Assembly: GCA_020852275.1 (NCBI GenBank)
Contig: JADZBE010000008.1
Coordinates: forward strand, 1-64,000
Source: Phycisphaerales bacterium
GTDB lineage: Bacteria > Planctomycetota > Phycisphaerae > UBA1845
Direction of reading: 5' to 3'
DNA: 64,000 nt
Both the position numbers and the translations under genes were made by a program. The notes beneath the pieces are model-generated. The model was not told where the DNA came from. It searched no databases and was given only the letters and a program-made list of their open reading frames with translations. Shown here piece after piece: positions 25,850 through 34,773 of the stretch; positions within the stretch are counted from its first letter, which is position 1, and each line of letters opens with the position of its first letter.

Positions 25850-26479
25850 ATGAAACTCCTTGTCACCGCCGGACCCACGCGCGAGTTCTTCGATTCCGTC
25901 CGGTACATCTCAAACGCATCCACGGGACGCATGGGATACGCCATCGCCCAGGCCGGCGCACGGCGCGCGCATGAGGTCGTCCTCGTTTCCGGTCCGGTGG
26001 AAATCGCCGCCCCGCACGGCGTCCGCGTCATCCAGGTCACGAGCGCGGCCGAGATGCTCCGCGCCTGCGAAGCGGAGTTTGAGCATTGCGACGCAGCCAT
26101 CATGGCCGCAGCCGTATGCGACTACCGCCCGATCGCCCGGTCGGATCGCAAGCTCAAAAAAGACAATAAGCCGCTCGCCATCGAGCTGGAGCCGACCGAG
26201 GACATTTGCGCCCACTTGGGGAGGTTCAAGGATCGGCGCGTCGTCATCGGCTTCGCCCTGGAGGATGGCAACGAGACCGCCAACGCCGAGGCAAAGTTAA
26301 AAAAGAAAAGCTGCGACGCCATTGTCCTCAATGGTCTAGGCAATATCGGCGCGGTGGCAGGCAGCGTGCGGATTCTGCTCGCGGGAGCAGGTTGGCAACC
26401 GCCCTGGAGCGGAGATAAGCCTGCCATAGCGGAGCGCATCGTGGAATGCGCGGAGCAGCTCACCTTATCTCGTGCGTGA
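25850..26479 (+). CDS. coaB: Phosphopantothenate-cysteine ligase
   Basis: 209 residues; joins cysteine to 4'-phosphopantothenate using a nucleotide. Motifs: LVTAGPTREFFDSVRYISNASTG at the N-terminus, AAAVCDYRP with the Asn/Asp-region, KLKKDNKPLAIEL and VIGFALE. It begins three bases after coaC. In many bacteria CoaB and CoaC are one fused protein (Dfp); here they are two genes in the CoaC then CoaB order, as though split at the linker. Confidence 0.93.
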   Translation: MKLLVTAGPTREFFDSVRYISNASTGRMGYAIAQAGARRAHEVVLVSGPVEIAAPHGVRVIQVTSAAEMLRACEAEFEHCDAAIMAAAVCDYRPIARSDRKLKKDNKPLAIELEPTEDICAHLGRFKDRRVVIGFALEDGNETANAEAKLKKKSCDAIVLNGLGNIGAVAGSVRILLAGAGWQPPWSGDKPAIAERIVECAEQLTLSRA

Positions 26480-27253
26480 AGCAGGGTGCCAATCCCGGTG
26501 TTGACTTTCGCCCGTTCCTTCCAATTGACAAGAGGTTACGTCTTGGCGGACCGGGACCTCACCCCAAGCACTGGCAGGAACCGGAGCGGCGTTTCCAAGC
26601 TGTCGTATTGGCCAGGCGGGCGAGATTGAGATCCTCGAAGCGAGCTCAAGATGCCCACTCCCGGCGGCCGTGGGCTTTGCTGCCCATGCCGGAAATCGAA
26701 GTGCCGCAACGGGTTGAAATCGCCGCTCGCCATATGTTCTTTCATTCCCGCTTAAAGAAAAGAGGGCTTTCGCGCCGATAGCGACCCTAAAGGGGGCGAG
26801 CGGTGCCTCAGGCAACGCCCACGCCCTCACGCGATCCGCGCCGTTTTTGCGGGCGCTTTTTTTTGCGGATTTCGAGTGTTGACTGGACTAGGCCGATCCC
26901 TACAATTCAGCCGCATTGGAGTCGGCTCGTGTGTCGCGGGGTGGTCAACCCTTGGCGCATGGGCAGGAGATAGCCGCGGTGAATGGCGCGTAATCGCGGC
27001 GAAACCTCCGCCAAGTCCGTAAATGTTAAGTGTCTGTCGACGTTCGGACGAATTCAGCGTCGAACGCCGCAAACCGGGTTTCCTCAGGCCGAGGGTCTTG
27101 CCGCTCTCCACGGGGCGCGGCGGGGGTCTCGTTCCTTCCGCCGAGGGGTCCGCGGCTTGCGGCGCTTTCCGCGTGAAACGGTCTGGCGCGACGCTGGTTT
27201 CGTCCAGGACGAAAGTGACAACGGATCACACCGATTTTTTGGAGGTACAAGGA
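26480..27253. other. Long intergenic region; terminator only
   Basis: About 770 bases between coaB and the large lipoprotein gene. I see one terminator-like hairpin (26839-26865) and no convincing gene, tRNA or known riboswitch. A structured-looking GC stretch at about 26755-26825 could fold, but I cannot match it to a family. Confidence 0.5.
26839..26865 (+). terminator. Probable intrinsic terminator
   Basis: GCGCC and GGCGC (26839-26843, 26853-26857) with a nine-base loop and eight T residues. It could end the tpiA-coaB transcript, although it lies 360 bases after coaB. Confidence 0.5.
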
Positions 27254-30200
27254 ATGACAGGTTTGAGAAAGTATGCGAAGAGCGCTTGGAGGCTCGCGCC
27301 TCTGACGTGCGCATGTGTCGCGGGGGTGGCCCTCCTCGCGCTGGTTCCGGGTTGCCCGATCACGAACCCCGAGCCGAGCGTGACCTTGGATTGCGGCGGC
27401 GGCGACGCCCTGCTGGGCGAAGTCGTTACCGTCTCGGCCGATCTGGCCAATGACACGGGAACCATCGCGATTACCGCCAGCGGCGGAACGGTGGTGGACG
27501 ACGGCGAAGGCAGCGCCACCGTGACTTCGGACGCCGAGGGCACGATCACGGTCACGGCGACGGCGACGTTGAGCGACGGCTCGACGATCACCGACACCTG
27601 CGAAATCGCGTTCGCGGGCGCGGGCGCCGTGGTTGAAGGCGACACGCCTGACGTGGGCGCCGGCGGCACGGTGAACCTCACCGTGGACGTTGCCGCGCTG
27701 GGCGCGGGCGGCGGCGAGGGCGATGACTTCACCTTCACGTGGAGCGTCAACCCCAGCACGGCCGGCACGTTCTCCTGCGGCGACGCCGATCAGGACAGCG
27801 CGGACGACAACGACACCGACTGTGCGTCGATCGGCTTCACGGCCGCGGATCCCTGTGCGGACGCCGTGGTTTCCGTGAGCGTGACGCGCAACAGCGATGA
27901 TCACGTGTTCAGCGCCAGCTTCGCCATCAATTGCATCGAGTGCGCGGCCGACACGGATTGCGACGACGGCAATGCCTGCACGACGGACGCCTGCACGGAC
28001 GGCGAGTGCTCGAACACCGCGGTCAACTGCGATGACGGCGTGTTCTGCAACGGCACCGAGACCTGCAACGCCGAAACCGGCGCGTGCGACGCCGGCGTCT
28101 CGCCGTGCGAAGAGGGTCAGGTCTGCGACGAGGATACCGACACGTGCACCGGCTGCGCGGATGACACCGATTGCGACAACGGTCTGTTCTGCGACGGGTC
28201 CGAAACCTGCGTGGACGGCGCCTGCGTGGACGGCGCTTCGCCGTGCGCGGATGGCGAGACCTGCACCGAGGAAGACGGCTGCGTCAGCACGACGTGCGCC
28301 GACGACTCGGAATGCGACGACGGTCTGTTCTGCAACGGCGTTGAGACGTGCGTCGATGGCGTGTGCACGGACGGCGCTCGTCCCTGCGATGATACGGATG
28401 CCGACGGCAACGTGATCGCCTGCGACGCGGGCGCGATCGAGTCGTGCAGCGAAGGCGACAACGAGGCGGTCTGCACCGAGTGCCCGGGCGACGTGATCGC
28501 CTTCTCGCTCAATCAGGACGATCTCAGCGGCACGTCGGGGGACGACGAGTTCTCCGCTCCGCTGCAGTTCGTCGAGTCCAGCGGTCTGCAGGTTGCGACG
28601 CTCCAGACGGGCGACGCGGCCGAAGGCCTGGCGGGTGACGACGTGCTCAATGCCACGTTCAACACCAACGCACTTAACGTGGTGCCCACGCTGAGCGGCA
28701 TCGAGGATCTCAACTTCACGGCGTTCGATGACGTGACGATCAATTCGACGAGCATTACGGGCGTGACGGACATTACCTCGCTGAACAGCGTGGATGATGT
28801 GAGCGTCACGAACATCCCGAACATCCTCGACGGTCACATCTCCGGCATGGTCACCAGCGGCAAGAAGCTGTACCTGTACTTCCAGGACACGGTTTCCGGC
28901 AGCCCGACCACCGGTTCGAGTGACGCGATTGACCTGACCGTTTCCGGCACGACGACCGGCACGTTCGAGTTCAAGACCGCGGCCAACGGCTTCGAGTCCG
29001 CGACGATCGAAAGCTCCGGCTCGTCGGCCAATACGCTGACGGCGATCACCCAGACCACGGGCACGACGCTGGCCACGGCCACCTTCACCGGTGACGCGGC
29101 GCTGACGGTCAACACGATGCCGAACACCGTCCTGACCTACGTCGCGACGGGTGCGTCGGGCGGGCTGCAGCTCGGCTCGGGCACGGACGCGGCGGGCGGC
29201 GCCACGACGTACACGACGTTCGCTACGGCGAACCTGACGGACTTGGACGCCGGCGAAGGGGATGACACGCTCATCTTCGCAGCGACGTTCAACACGAACG
29301 ACTTCACCAGCAACACGGTGGACATGGGCGCGGGCACGGACACCGTCCAGGCGACGTTCGCCACCGACTACGGCACGTCGATGCCGTTCCGCAACCTCGA
29401 GTACTTCCGCTTCAATGCCACGGCTTCTTCGACGGTCAACATGACGTCGATCACGGGGCTGACGCGGTTGATCAACGAGGCCGACGGCACCGCGACGGCG
29501 GTCACGCTGCAGAACATTCCGGCGACTTCGGGCGCGTTCCCGATGTTGATGTATCGCGGCAACAACACGCAGGCGACGAACACGTATGACACCGTGACCT
29601 ACGCGGCCACCGGCGTCACCGGTTCGAGCGACAGCCTGACGATCGACGTGAACAACCGCGGCACGGCGCTGAACACCGGTTCGGGCACGAGCAACGTGCA
29701 CACCATCGGCGCCATCACCGCGGCCGGGTTCGAGACGATCAACGTGGACGTGGCGGATGGTCCCGCGACCTTCAGCGGCATCACCGCTTCCACGATGACC
29801 TCGTTCGACCTGGACACGGGCACGAACGTTCCGTCCGGCGGTACGATCACGCTGGGCACGGTGGCTCCGTCGTCCGCGGTCCTCGTCACGGTGGACTGCA
29901 GCGGCGTCACGGCCAACCTCAGCGGAACGTTTGATTGGCTCGCGTCGGGAGCTTCGATCACGACCTCGACCGGCAACGACACCGTCACGGCGGGCGCTAA
30001 CAGCACCGCCACGACGTTGAGCGTCAACCTCGGCTCGGGTAATGACAGCTTCAGCGGCGACACGGACACCAACTGCGCGGAAACGATTACCGCGGGCGCC
30101 GGCACCGACACCATCCAGGCTGAGGGCGGCAATGCCACCATCACCAGCGGTGACGGAGCGGACACCGTTCTCTACACGGAGACGGGAACCGCCGAGGCCG

Positions 30201-30625
30201 CCGATAGCTGCGATGACACGACGGATGCTTGCAGCAACGTCGCGGACTTCACGGCAGGCTCGGGCGGTGACGTGATGAAGTTCGACATCAGCGATCTGGG
30301 CCTCGCGGGAGGCACGGAATACGTGGGTGTGATCGGCAGTCTCACCGCCAACAGCAGCGATGAGATCGTCATCCTCACGGGCGTGGGGTACGCCTCCAAC
30401 GACGCCATGGAGAACGCCGTGGCCGGCCAGGTGACGACCGATGGTCTCGACATGATCATCATCTACTGGAACTCGGCGGCGGGTCAGACTTGGATCGTCC
30501 GAGACACTGACGCGGGCGCCGACGGTGGCGACACCACCATGTCGACGCTGGGCAAGCTGATTAACATCACTTCGCAGGCCAGTCACGACCTGCTGACGAC
30601 GGCGAACATCGACAGCCAGTCGTAA
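27254..30625 (+). CDS. Large lipoprotein with Cys-rich repeats and S-layer/RTX-like C-terminal region
   Basis: 1123 residues from ATG 27254, with GGAGG eight bases upstream. Signal peptide with lipobox LVPGC (Cys near residue 33). Residues about 40-220: Ig-like strands rich in Thr/Val. About 225-410: repeated Cys-rich units with the pattern CxxDxDCDDGxxCxxxxTCxxGxC, familiar from myxobacterial and planctomycete surface proteins. From about 415: acidic DLSGTSGDDEF motifs, then long repeats with the form LNATFNTNALNVVPTLSGIEDLNF, similar to RsaA-type S-layer proteins. It ends with a DVxDF-type RTX/bluetail-like module (VADFTAGSGGDVMKFDISDLGL). Probable surface-layer or adhesive protein. An S-layer/RTX tail on a lipoprotein is unusual. 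Confidence 0.75.
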   Translation: MTGLRKYAKSAWRLAPLTCACVAGVALLALVPGCPITNPEPSVTLDCGGGDALLGEVVTVSADLANDTGTIAITASGGTVVDDGEGSATVTSDAEGTITVTATATLSDGSTITDTCEIAFAGAGAVVEGDTPDVGAGGTVNLTVDVAALGAGGGEGDDFTFTWSVNPSTAGTFSCGDADQDSADDNDTDCASIGFTAADPCADAVVSVSVTRNSDDHVFSASFAINCIECAADTDCDDGNACTTDACTDGECSNTAVNCDDGVFCNGTETCNAETGACDAGVSPCEEGQVCDEDTDTCTGCADDTDCDNGLFCDGSETCVDGACVDGASPCADGETCTEEDGCVSTTCADDSECDDGLFCNGVETCVDGVCTDGARPCDDTDADGNVIACDAGAIESCSEGDNEAVCTECPGDVIAFSLNQDDLSGTSGDDEFSAPLQFVESSGLQVATLQTGDAAEGLAGDDVLNATFNTNALNVVPTLSGIEDLNFTAFDDVTINSTSITGVTDITSLNSVDDVSVTNIPNILDGHISGMVTSGKKLYLYFQDTVSGSPTTGSSDAIDLTVSGTTTGTFEFKTAANGFESATIESSGSSANTLTAITQTTGTTLATATFTGDAALTVNTMPNTVLTYVATGASGGLQLGSGTDAAGGATTYTTFATANLTDLDAGEGDDTLIFAATFNTNDFTSNTVDMGAGTDTVQATFATDYGTSMPFRNLEYFRFNATASSTVNMTSITGLTRLINEADGTATAVTLQNIPATSGAFPMLMYRGNNTQATNTYDTVTYAATGVTGSSDSLTIDVNNRGTALNTGSGTSNVHTIGAITAAGFETINVDVADGPATFSGITASTMTSFDLDTGTNVPSGGTITLGTVAPSSAVLVTVDCSGVTANLSGTFDWLASGASITTSTGNDTVTAGANSTATTLSVNLGSGNDSFSGDTDTNCAETITAGAGTDTIQAEGGNATITSGDGADTVLYTETGTAEAADSCDDTTDACSNVADFTAGSGGDVMKFDISDLGLAGGTEYVGVIGSLTANSSDEIVILTGVGYASNDAMENAVAGQVTTDGLDMIIIYWNSAAGQTWIVRDTDAGADGGDTTMSTLGKLINITSQASHDLLTTANIDSQS

Positions 30626-30644
30626 GTGAGGTCCAGCGCATCCT

Positions 30645-30663
30645 AAACGGGCTTGTCCCGTTT
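30645..30663. other. Small palindrome AAACGGG-CTTGT-CCCGTTT
   Basis: Perfect 7-base inverted repeat 20 bases after the stop of the large lipoprotein. It lacks a T tract of its own and precedes the stronger terminator. Confidence 0.4.
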
Positions 30664-30688
30664 GGGTTGAAGTGCGAAGAGTAAGTGT

Positions 30689-30725
30689 AGCGCCCGGTGG
30701 GTCTTACCCGCCGGGCGCTTTTTCA
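30689..30725 (+). terminator. Strong intrinsic terminator
   Basis: A 14-position stem (30689-30702 with 30706-30719, one G-T pair), three-base loop and TTTTT. It ends the large lipoprotein transcript. Confidence 0.9.
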
Positions 30726-30768
30726 TGCGCAAGGGCTGAGATTTCATCCACGCGGTCGAGGAGGTAGA

Positions 30769-31173
30769 ATGCCCAACATGCCGGATCGTGCAGGAGATTG
30801 GTTGGAGCAGGCTGAGCGGGACATCGCCCAGGCGCGCGACAGCGCTGCGGCGGGTCGGCACGAGTGGGCGTGCTTCGCCGCGCCGCAGGCGGCGGAGATG
30901 GCGGTCAAGGCCCTCCACCCAAAGCTGGGTCAAGACGCATGGGGGCATGTCGTCCGTCGGCTCTTGGAAGAGCTGCCCGCTGCCCACCCGGCGACGCCGG
31001 AACGGATCGAATGCGCGCGCGTGCTGGACGGGTACCACATCCCTACGCGAAACCCCAACGGCCATGCCGCCGGCGCGCCCGGCGAGCACTACGGACCCTC
31101 TCAAAGCACAGAGGCGATTCGCCATGCCGGTCAGATCATTCAATTCTGTCGTGCTGAAATGGCCAAAGCGTGA
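30769..31173 (+). CDS. HEPN-domain protein (toxin of a MNT/HEPN module)
   Basis: 134 residues; GAGGAGG just upstream decides the ATG at 30769. The sequence is a four-helix HEPN domain: WLEQAERDIAQARDS, the ACFAAPQAAEMAVKAL helix, and the R-x4-H motif RNPNGH near residue 95, the presumed RNase active site of this group. HEPN proteins usually act as RNA-cutting toxins that are neutralised by an MNT nucleotidyltransferase encoded next to them. Here the MNT gene overlaps the 3' end but is frameshifted. Confidence 0.85.
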   Translation: MPNMPDRAGDWLEQAERDIAQARDSAAAGRHEWACFAAPQAAEMAVKALHPKLGQDAWGHVVRRLLEELPAAHPATPERIECARVLDGYHIPTRNPNGHAAGAPGEHYGPSQSTEAIRHAGQIIQFCRAEMAKA

Positions 31174-31566
31174 GGATGTGCTCGCGGCCGCGCGATCGTG
31201 GGCACGGGGTCTGCGGGCGGACTCGGCCGTGGAGGCCGTGTATTGCGTCGGATCGTGCCCGCGTGGCGACTACGGCGTGGGCAGCGACGCGGGTCTCCTG
31301 CTGGTCCTCAGCGACAGTGATCTGACGCAGGTTGAACGTTATGTTCGTTCAGCCCGGATGCACTTCCGGTTCCTCATGATCCTTGGGTTCTGACCCGCGC
31401 GGAATGGGAGCAGATGGCCGAAATCTCACCCTTTCTGCACCGGAGGATCGATCGGGAGAAGCTGGACCTGTGCGTGCCCGAGCAGTGTCCATTCTTCGGG
31501 GGATCGCCGCGATGGTGCGGAGGTTGCAAACGCGTTCGCGCGTTTCAGCCTGCTTGCCTGCCTTGA
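31124..31566 (+). pseudogene. Frameshifted MNT-type nucleotidyltransferase (antitoxin partner of HEPN)
   Basis: It begins at ATG 31124 inside the HEPN gene. The first frame (to a stop at 31391-31393) carries the nucleotidyltransferase start VYCVGSCPRGDYGVGSDAGLLLV, but the second catalytic Asp of the usual SDxDLLV is Gly. After about 31370 the family-like C-terminus continues in another frame (LTRAEWEQMAEISPFLHRRI, then EKLDLCV), ending at 31566. Either a base change has broken the gene or the sequence has an indel error. As it stands the antitoxin would be truncated to about 90 residues. Confidence 0.65.
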
Positions 31567-31778
31567 ATTCACAGGTTTGTGTTTCCTCCGCCCCAGGCCC
31601 CAGGTAGAATCATGGGCGCGCCGCGGCGACGAGGAGCGGCGGGGGCGACCGGACCGCGGGGCCCACTCAACGCGAGGTGGATTCCGCGAGTTCCGGTTTG
31701 GCGCAATTCAGCGGCGCGACCGGCATATGCTGGAGCATTCCGAAGTCTTCAGGGTTCGCGTGGGATGAAGAGTTTCTG

Positions 31779-32003
31779 ATGAAGCGAAAACACGCAGGGG
31801 TGTACACCGCCGTCATCGAGAGATGCCCGGACACAGCCCTGTACATCGGTTACGTTCCGGGATTTCCCGGCGCGCATTCCCAGGCCGCGACTGTCGATGA
31901 GCTGACGAGCAATCTGCGGGAAGTCATATCCATGTTGCTGGAAGAGGGCGGGCAGCGGGTCCCGGGGACTTTCGTGGGTATTCAAACCGTGGACGTTGCC
32001 TAG
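31779..32003 (+). CDS. hicB: HicB-family antitoxin
   Basis: 74 residues with the partial RNase H-like HicB fold: YTAVIERCPDTALYIGYVPGFPGAHSQAATVDELTSNLREVISMLLEE. Short HicB forms lack the DNA-binding tail, as here. It precedes hicA by three bases, the common type II order with antitoxin first. The Shine-Dalgarno is weak. Confidence 0.85.
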   Translation: MKRKHAGVYTAVIERCPDTALYIGYVPGFPGAHSQAATVDELTSNLREVISMLLEEGGQRVPGTFVGIQTVDVA

Positions 32004-32006
32004 GCA

Positions 32007-32231
32007 ATGGGAAGAATACGCACGCTCAAGGCGCGGGAGGTGGCTGCTCGTCTGAAGTCCCTGGGATTTGTTGAGGTGAGGAGGCGCGGCTCACACCGTC
32101 AGTACCGCCATGCGGATGGGCGGGGCACGACTGTTCCCTTTCACCGTGGTCGAGACATCTCGCCCGTCCTGCTGCGCCAGATTGCAAAGGACATCGGCCT
32201 GTCCGCTGAAGATTTGATCAGCGCACGGTGA
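32007..32231 (+). CDS. hicA: HicA-family mRNA interferase toxin
   Basis: 74 residues with the double-stranded-RNA-binding-like HicA fold: KAREVAARLKSLGFVEVRRRGSHRQYRHADG, with the catalytic His in GSH, then TTVPFHRGRDISPVLLRQIAKDIGLS. It cleaves mRNA when not bound by HicB. Complete and apparently active; adjacent to hicB and to the HEPN module, forming a small toxin-antitoxin patch. Confidence 0.92.
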   Translation: MGRIRTLKAREVAARLKSLGFVEVRRRGSHRQYRHADGRGTTVPFHRGRDISPVLLRQIAKDIGLSAEDLISAR

Positions 32232-32318
32232 GCCTCCTTACGGGCGAGTCGATCGCGCCGCTCCGCGAGTATCGCGCTTTCGCTCCGGATGCACAGGCGG
32301 TCGACCGAGTGGCGAGCG

Positions 32319-34385
32319 CTACTTCGTGAACCGTGCATCCGCCCAGTCCACGTGGTCGCCGTTGTTGCGGCCGTCGGGATCGGCGACAAGCGTGATGGTG
32401 GTTGCGCCGGCGACGTCGAGGTCCACGTTCATGGGTGGGCTGCTCCCGAGCAGTGGACCCCTTTCGATGACCGTCTTGCCGTCGAGCTGAACGCTGAGTT
32501 TCACCTGGCCCTCGAAGCCCTCGCTGACGCCGGCGACGGCTTTGAAACGCGCCGCGCCCGGCGGAACGGGGTACACGAGCTTCGAGCGGGCGTGAGCGCC
32601 GAGGCCGTGGAAGTAGTAGCGGTTTCCCACGTGCAGCGGTCCGCCCTCGACCTCCGCGTCGCCCTGCGGGGCGGCGTGCTGCTGCTGCACGGAGGCCGGC
32701 TCGATTTCGGTCAGGTACACCGCGCCCGTCTCGCGGGGCCAGGGCGCGGTCGAACCCAGGTATACCAGCACGCAGGCGGCGTTGAGGGCGACCACCCACG
32801 CCGCGAAAGTTCCTCGGCAGAACCACAGCACAAGCTTCGAGGGGGGGGGAGCGTCGCTTGCGGCGGCGGTGGCCTCATGCACAGACACTTGCGACTCCGC
32901 CGAGGCCGTTGATCCCGGCGCGGGCAACGATGCGCCGCCGACGGGGACCGCCTGTGCCGTGCGCGCCTCGACTCGCCCCGCGCCCGCGCGAACACCCAGC
33001 GCCAGCAGCATCGCCACAAACAGCGCCACCATGACCACGCCGATGCCGCCGCCGATCGGCTCGATGGGCAGAATGGCCGCCACGTTGAGCAGGAAGAAAA
33101 TTGAGAACGCCCAGTACAAGCGCTCGCGCCATCCGCCCGCCGCGGCCCAGACGGCCAGCACGCCGAGCACGGGAAAGGCATACCGCTCGTGCATCTCCGT
33201 GGGAAAGAGGAAGAACGCCATGCCCAGCGCCGCCGCCGCCAGCGCGCGATCCTCCGCCGAGTGCCGGCGCGCGTAGAGCGCCAGCACGCCGGCCGTGAAG
33301 AGCACGAACAGCAGCGAGCCGATGCGCCGCCACGTGAGGCGCAGATACCAGGTGGCGTCGTCGGCTACGCTGGTCTGCCCATCGCCGGCGGCGCGGATGA
33401 GCAGGTGAGGCGGGTTGAAGTCGCCGATCAGGTGGTGATCGCCGATGTGCCAGAGGTTGTAGGCGTTGATGGACAAACGCGGATACTGCGCCAGCACGCG
33501 GAGGTAGCCGCTCTCCATGGCGGGCTTCCAGCTTCCGGCCTGAATAAAGGGCGCCAGTACGAGGGAGACGGACAACCCTGCGCCGATGAGCCAGCCGATC
33601 GCGCCCGTCCACCGCCGGTATCGGTACACGTCGAACAGCACGAGCGGCAGAAAGGCGATGCTCTGAAGCTTCTGCAGCAGCGCCAGGCCGATAGCGAAGC
33701 CGGCGCAGAGCGGACGATTGCGGTTCAGCGCCGTCAGGCTTGCGAGGATGAAGAGCGTGTGAATGCTGTCCACCTGTCCCCAATACGCGGAGATGTAGAG
33801 CGCGGCGGGGTTGAGGAAGTAGATGGCGGCCGCGGCGAGCGCCGCCCTGCTTCCCATGCGCCGACCACACTCGCGGTAGAGGAGCAGCGCGATCAGCACG
33901 TCCGCCAGGCACGCCGGCGCGCGCAGCCAGAAGCGAATGACCGGCGAGGAAGCGTCGGAGAGCAAATCCACGCCGGCGGCGTCGAGCAGCCGGCCTTGCG
34001 CCCAAAGCGTGAGCAAATGCAGCGGGGGGTAGTTGGCGTTGCTGTGGTTGAAGAATTCACCCAGGCCGTGCCTGCTCAGGTCGCGCAGCCAGGCCTCGAA
34101 CAGGACGAGGTCGTCCGTGTGCCCCGCCTGCAGGCTCAGAGCGGCGCGGAAGATCAAGCCGATCAGCAGGATCAAGACAAGCCACCACGCCGATGGGGCG
34201 GCGCCGGCGTATTCGGTCGGCGGCGCGGACGGCGCGGGCGCACGAACCGCGACTCGTCCGCCCGTTGCGGCGGGGGTCAGGAGATTGGCATGGTTGTGCG
34301 TCGTGGTGACGGCCGGGGGGCGCTGCGGAAAGGGGGTCGGCTCGGGTTCGGGCAGACCGTCGGCCTGCTGCGAGTGAGTGTTCAT
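32319..34385 (-). CDS. GT-C-type membrane glycosyltransferase with C-terminal NPCBM-like domain
   Basis: 688 residues. After a Pro-rich cytosolic leader, about ten membrane helices span residues 65-475, with the catalytic-type acidic loop after helix 1 (AGHTDDLVLFEAWL) and SAYWGQVDSIHTLF later, as in dolichol/polyprenyl-phosphate-mannose type enzymes (ALG/PMT-like GT-C). The extracytoplasmic C-terminus (about 545-688) starts YLTEIEPASV and contains RYYFHGLGAHARSKLVYPVP and VQLDGKTV, an NPCBM-type carbohydrate-binding beta sandwich. The combination suggests a polymer-glycosylating enzyme acting at the outer membrane face. A G9 run at 32841-32849 codes for part of the linker. Confidence 0.8.
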   Translation of the reverse strand: MNTHSQQADGLPEPEPTPFPQRPPAVTTTHNHANLLTPAATGGRVAVRAPAPSAPPTEYAGAAPSAWWLVLILLIGLIFRAALSLQAGHTDDLVLFEAWLRDLSRHGLGEFFNHSNANYPPLHLLTLWAQGRLLDAAGVDLLSDASSPVIRFWLRAPACLADVLIALLLYRECGRRMGSRAALAAAAIYFLNPAALYISAYWGQVDSIHTLFILASLTALNRNRPLCAGFAIGLALLQKLQSIAFLPLVLFDVYRYRRWTGAIGWLIGAGLSVSLVLAPFIQAGSWKPAMESGYLRVLAQYPRLSINAYNLWHIGDHHLIGDFNPPHLLIRAAGDGQTSVADDATWYLRLTWRRIGSLLFVLFTAGVLALYARRHSAEDRALAAAALGMAFFLFPTEMHERYAFPVLGVLAVWAAAGGWRERLYWAFSIFFLLNVAAILPIEPIGGGIGVVMVALFVAMLLALGVRAGAGRVEARTAQAVPVGGASLPAPGSTASAESQVSVHEATAAASDAPPPSKLVLWFCRGTFAAWVVALNAACVLVYLGSTAPWPRETGAVYLTEIEPASVQQQHAAPQGDAEVEGGPLHVGNRYYFHGLGAHARSKLVYPVPPGAARFKAVAGVSEGFEGQVKLSVQLDGKTVIERGPLLGSSPPMNVDLDVAGATTITLVADPDGRNNGDHVDWADARFTK

Positions 34386-34773
34386 CCGTCGTCGGTCCTT
34401 TCCAAAGCCCGCGCGCCGGCGGTCATGTTACCGCGGGGCGGGCGATCAACAATATCGAGCTTGCGACTCATGGGGGTCGTGCATGGATGCGCATTGCAGT
34501 TTTGGCTGCGTCGGAGCCACGCGTGTTTTGGGCAAGCGCGGGCGGACCCGCGCGGGCCGGCGCGGCGCGACCCGTTTCCCATCCGGAGCGGCGAAGTACG
34601 GTGCGCCGCAGCGCGGGAAGGCTCGAAAGTCGCATCGCGACGGGATTCCTGCGAGGCATTGCCGCACGTATCCGCCGATGGTACACCTTGCCCAGCGGTG
34701 TCCGGGATGCCTCAGCGTGAACGGGAGATGGCGACAAGGCGCGAGGAGGAGTCCGCGGCGGCTGGCGAGCGGA
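34386..34773. other. Intergenic region without recognisable features
   Basis: About 390 bases between divergent genes. It probably contains promoters for both, but I cannot pick out a convincing pair. Confidence 0.4.

Noticed and set aside
26755..26825. Riboswitch or small RNA
   Set aside because: GC-rich and foldable but does not match any riboswitch consensus I know; no gene lies close downstream.
27026..30586. Minus-strand open frame of 1186 codons opposite the large lipoprotein
   Set aside because: Arg/Val/Gly-rich translation with no recognisable motif or start signal; it mirrors a GC-rich, periodic gene on the other strand whose signal peptide and ribosome site are clear.
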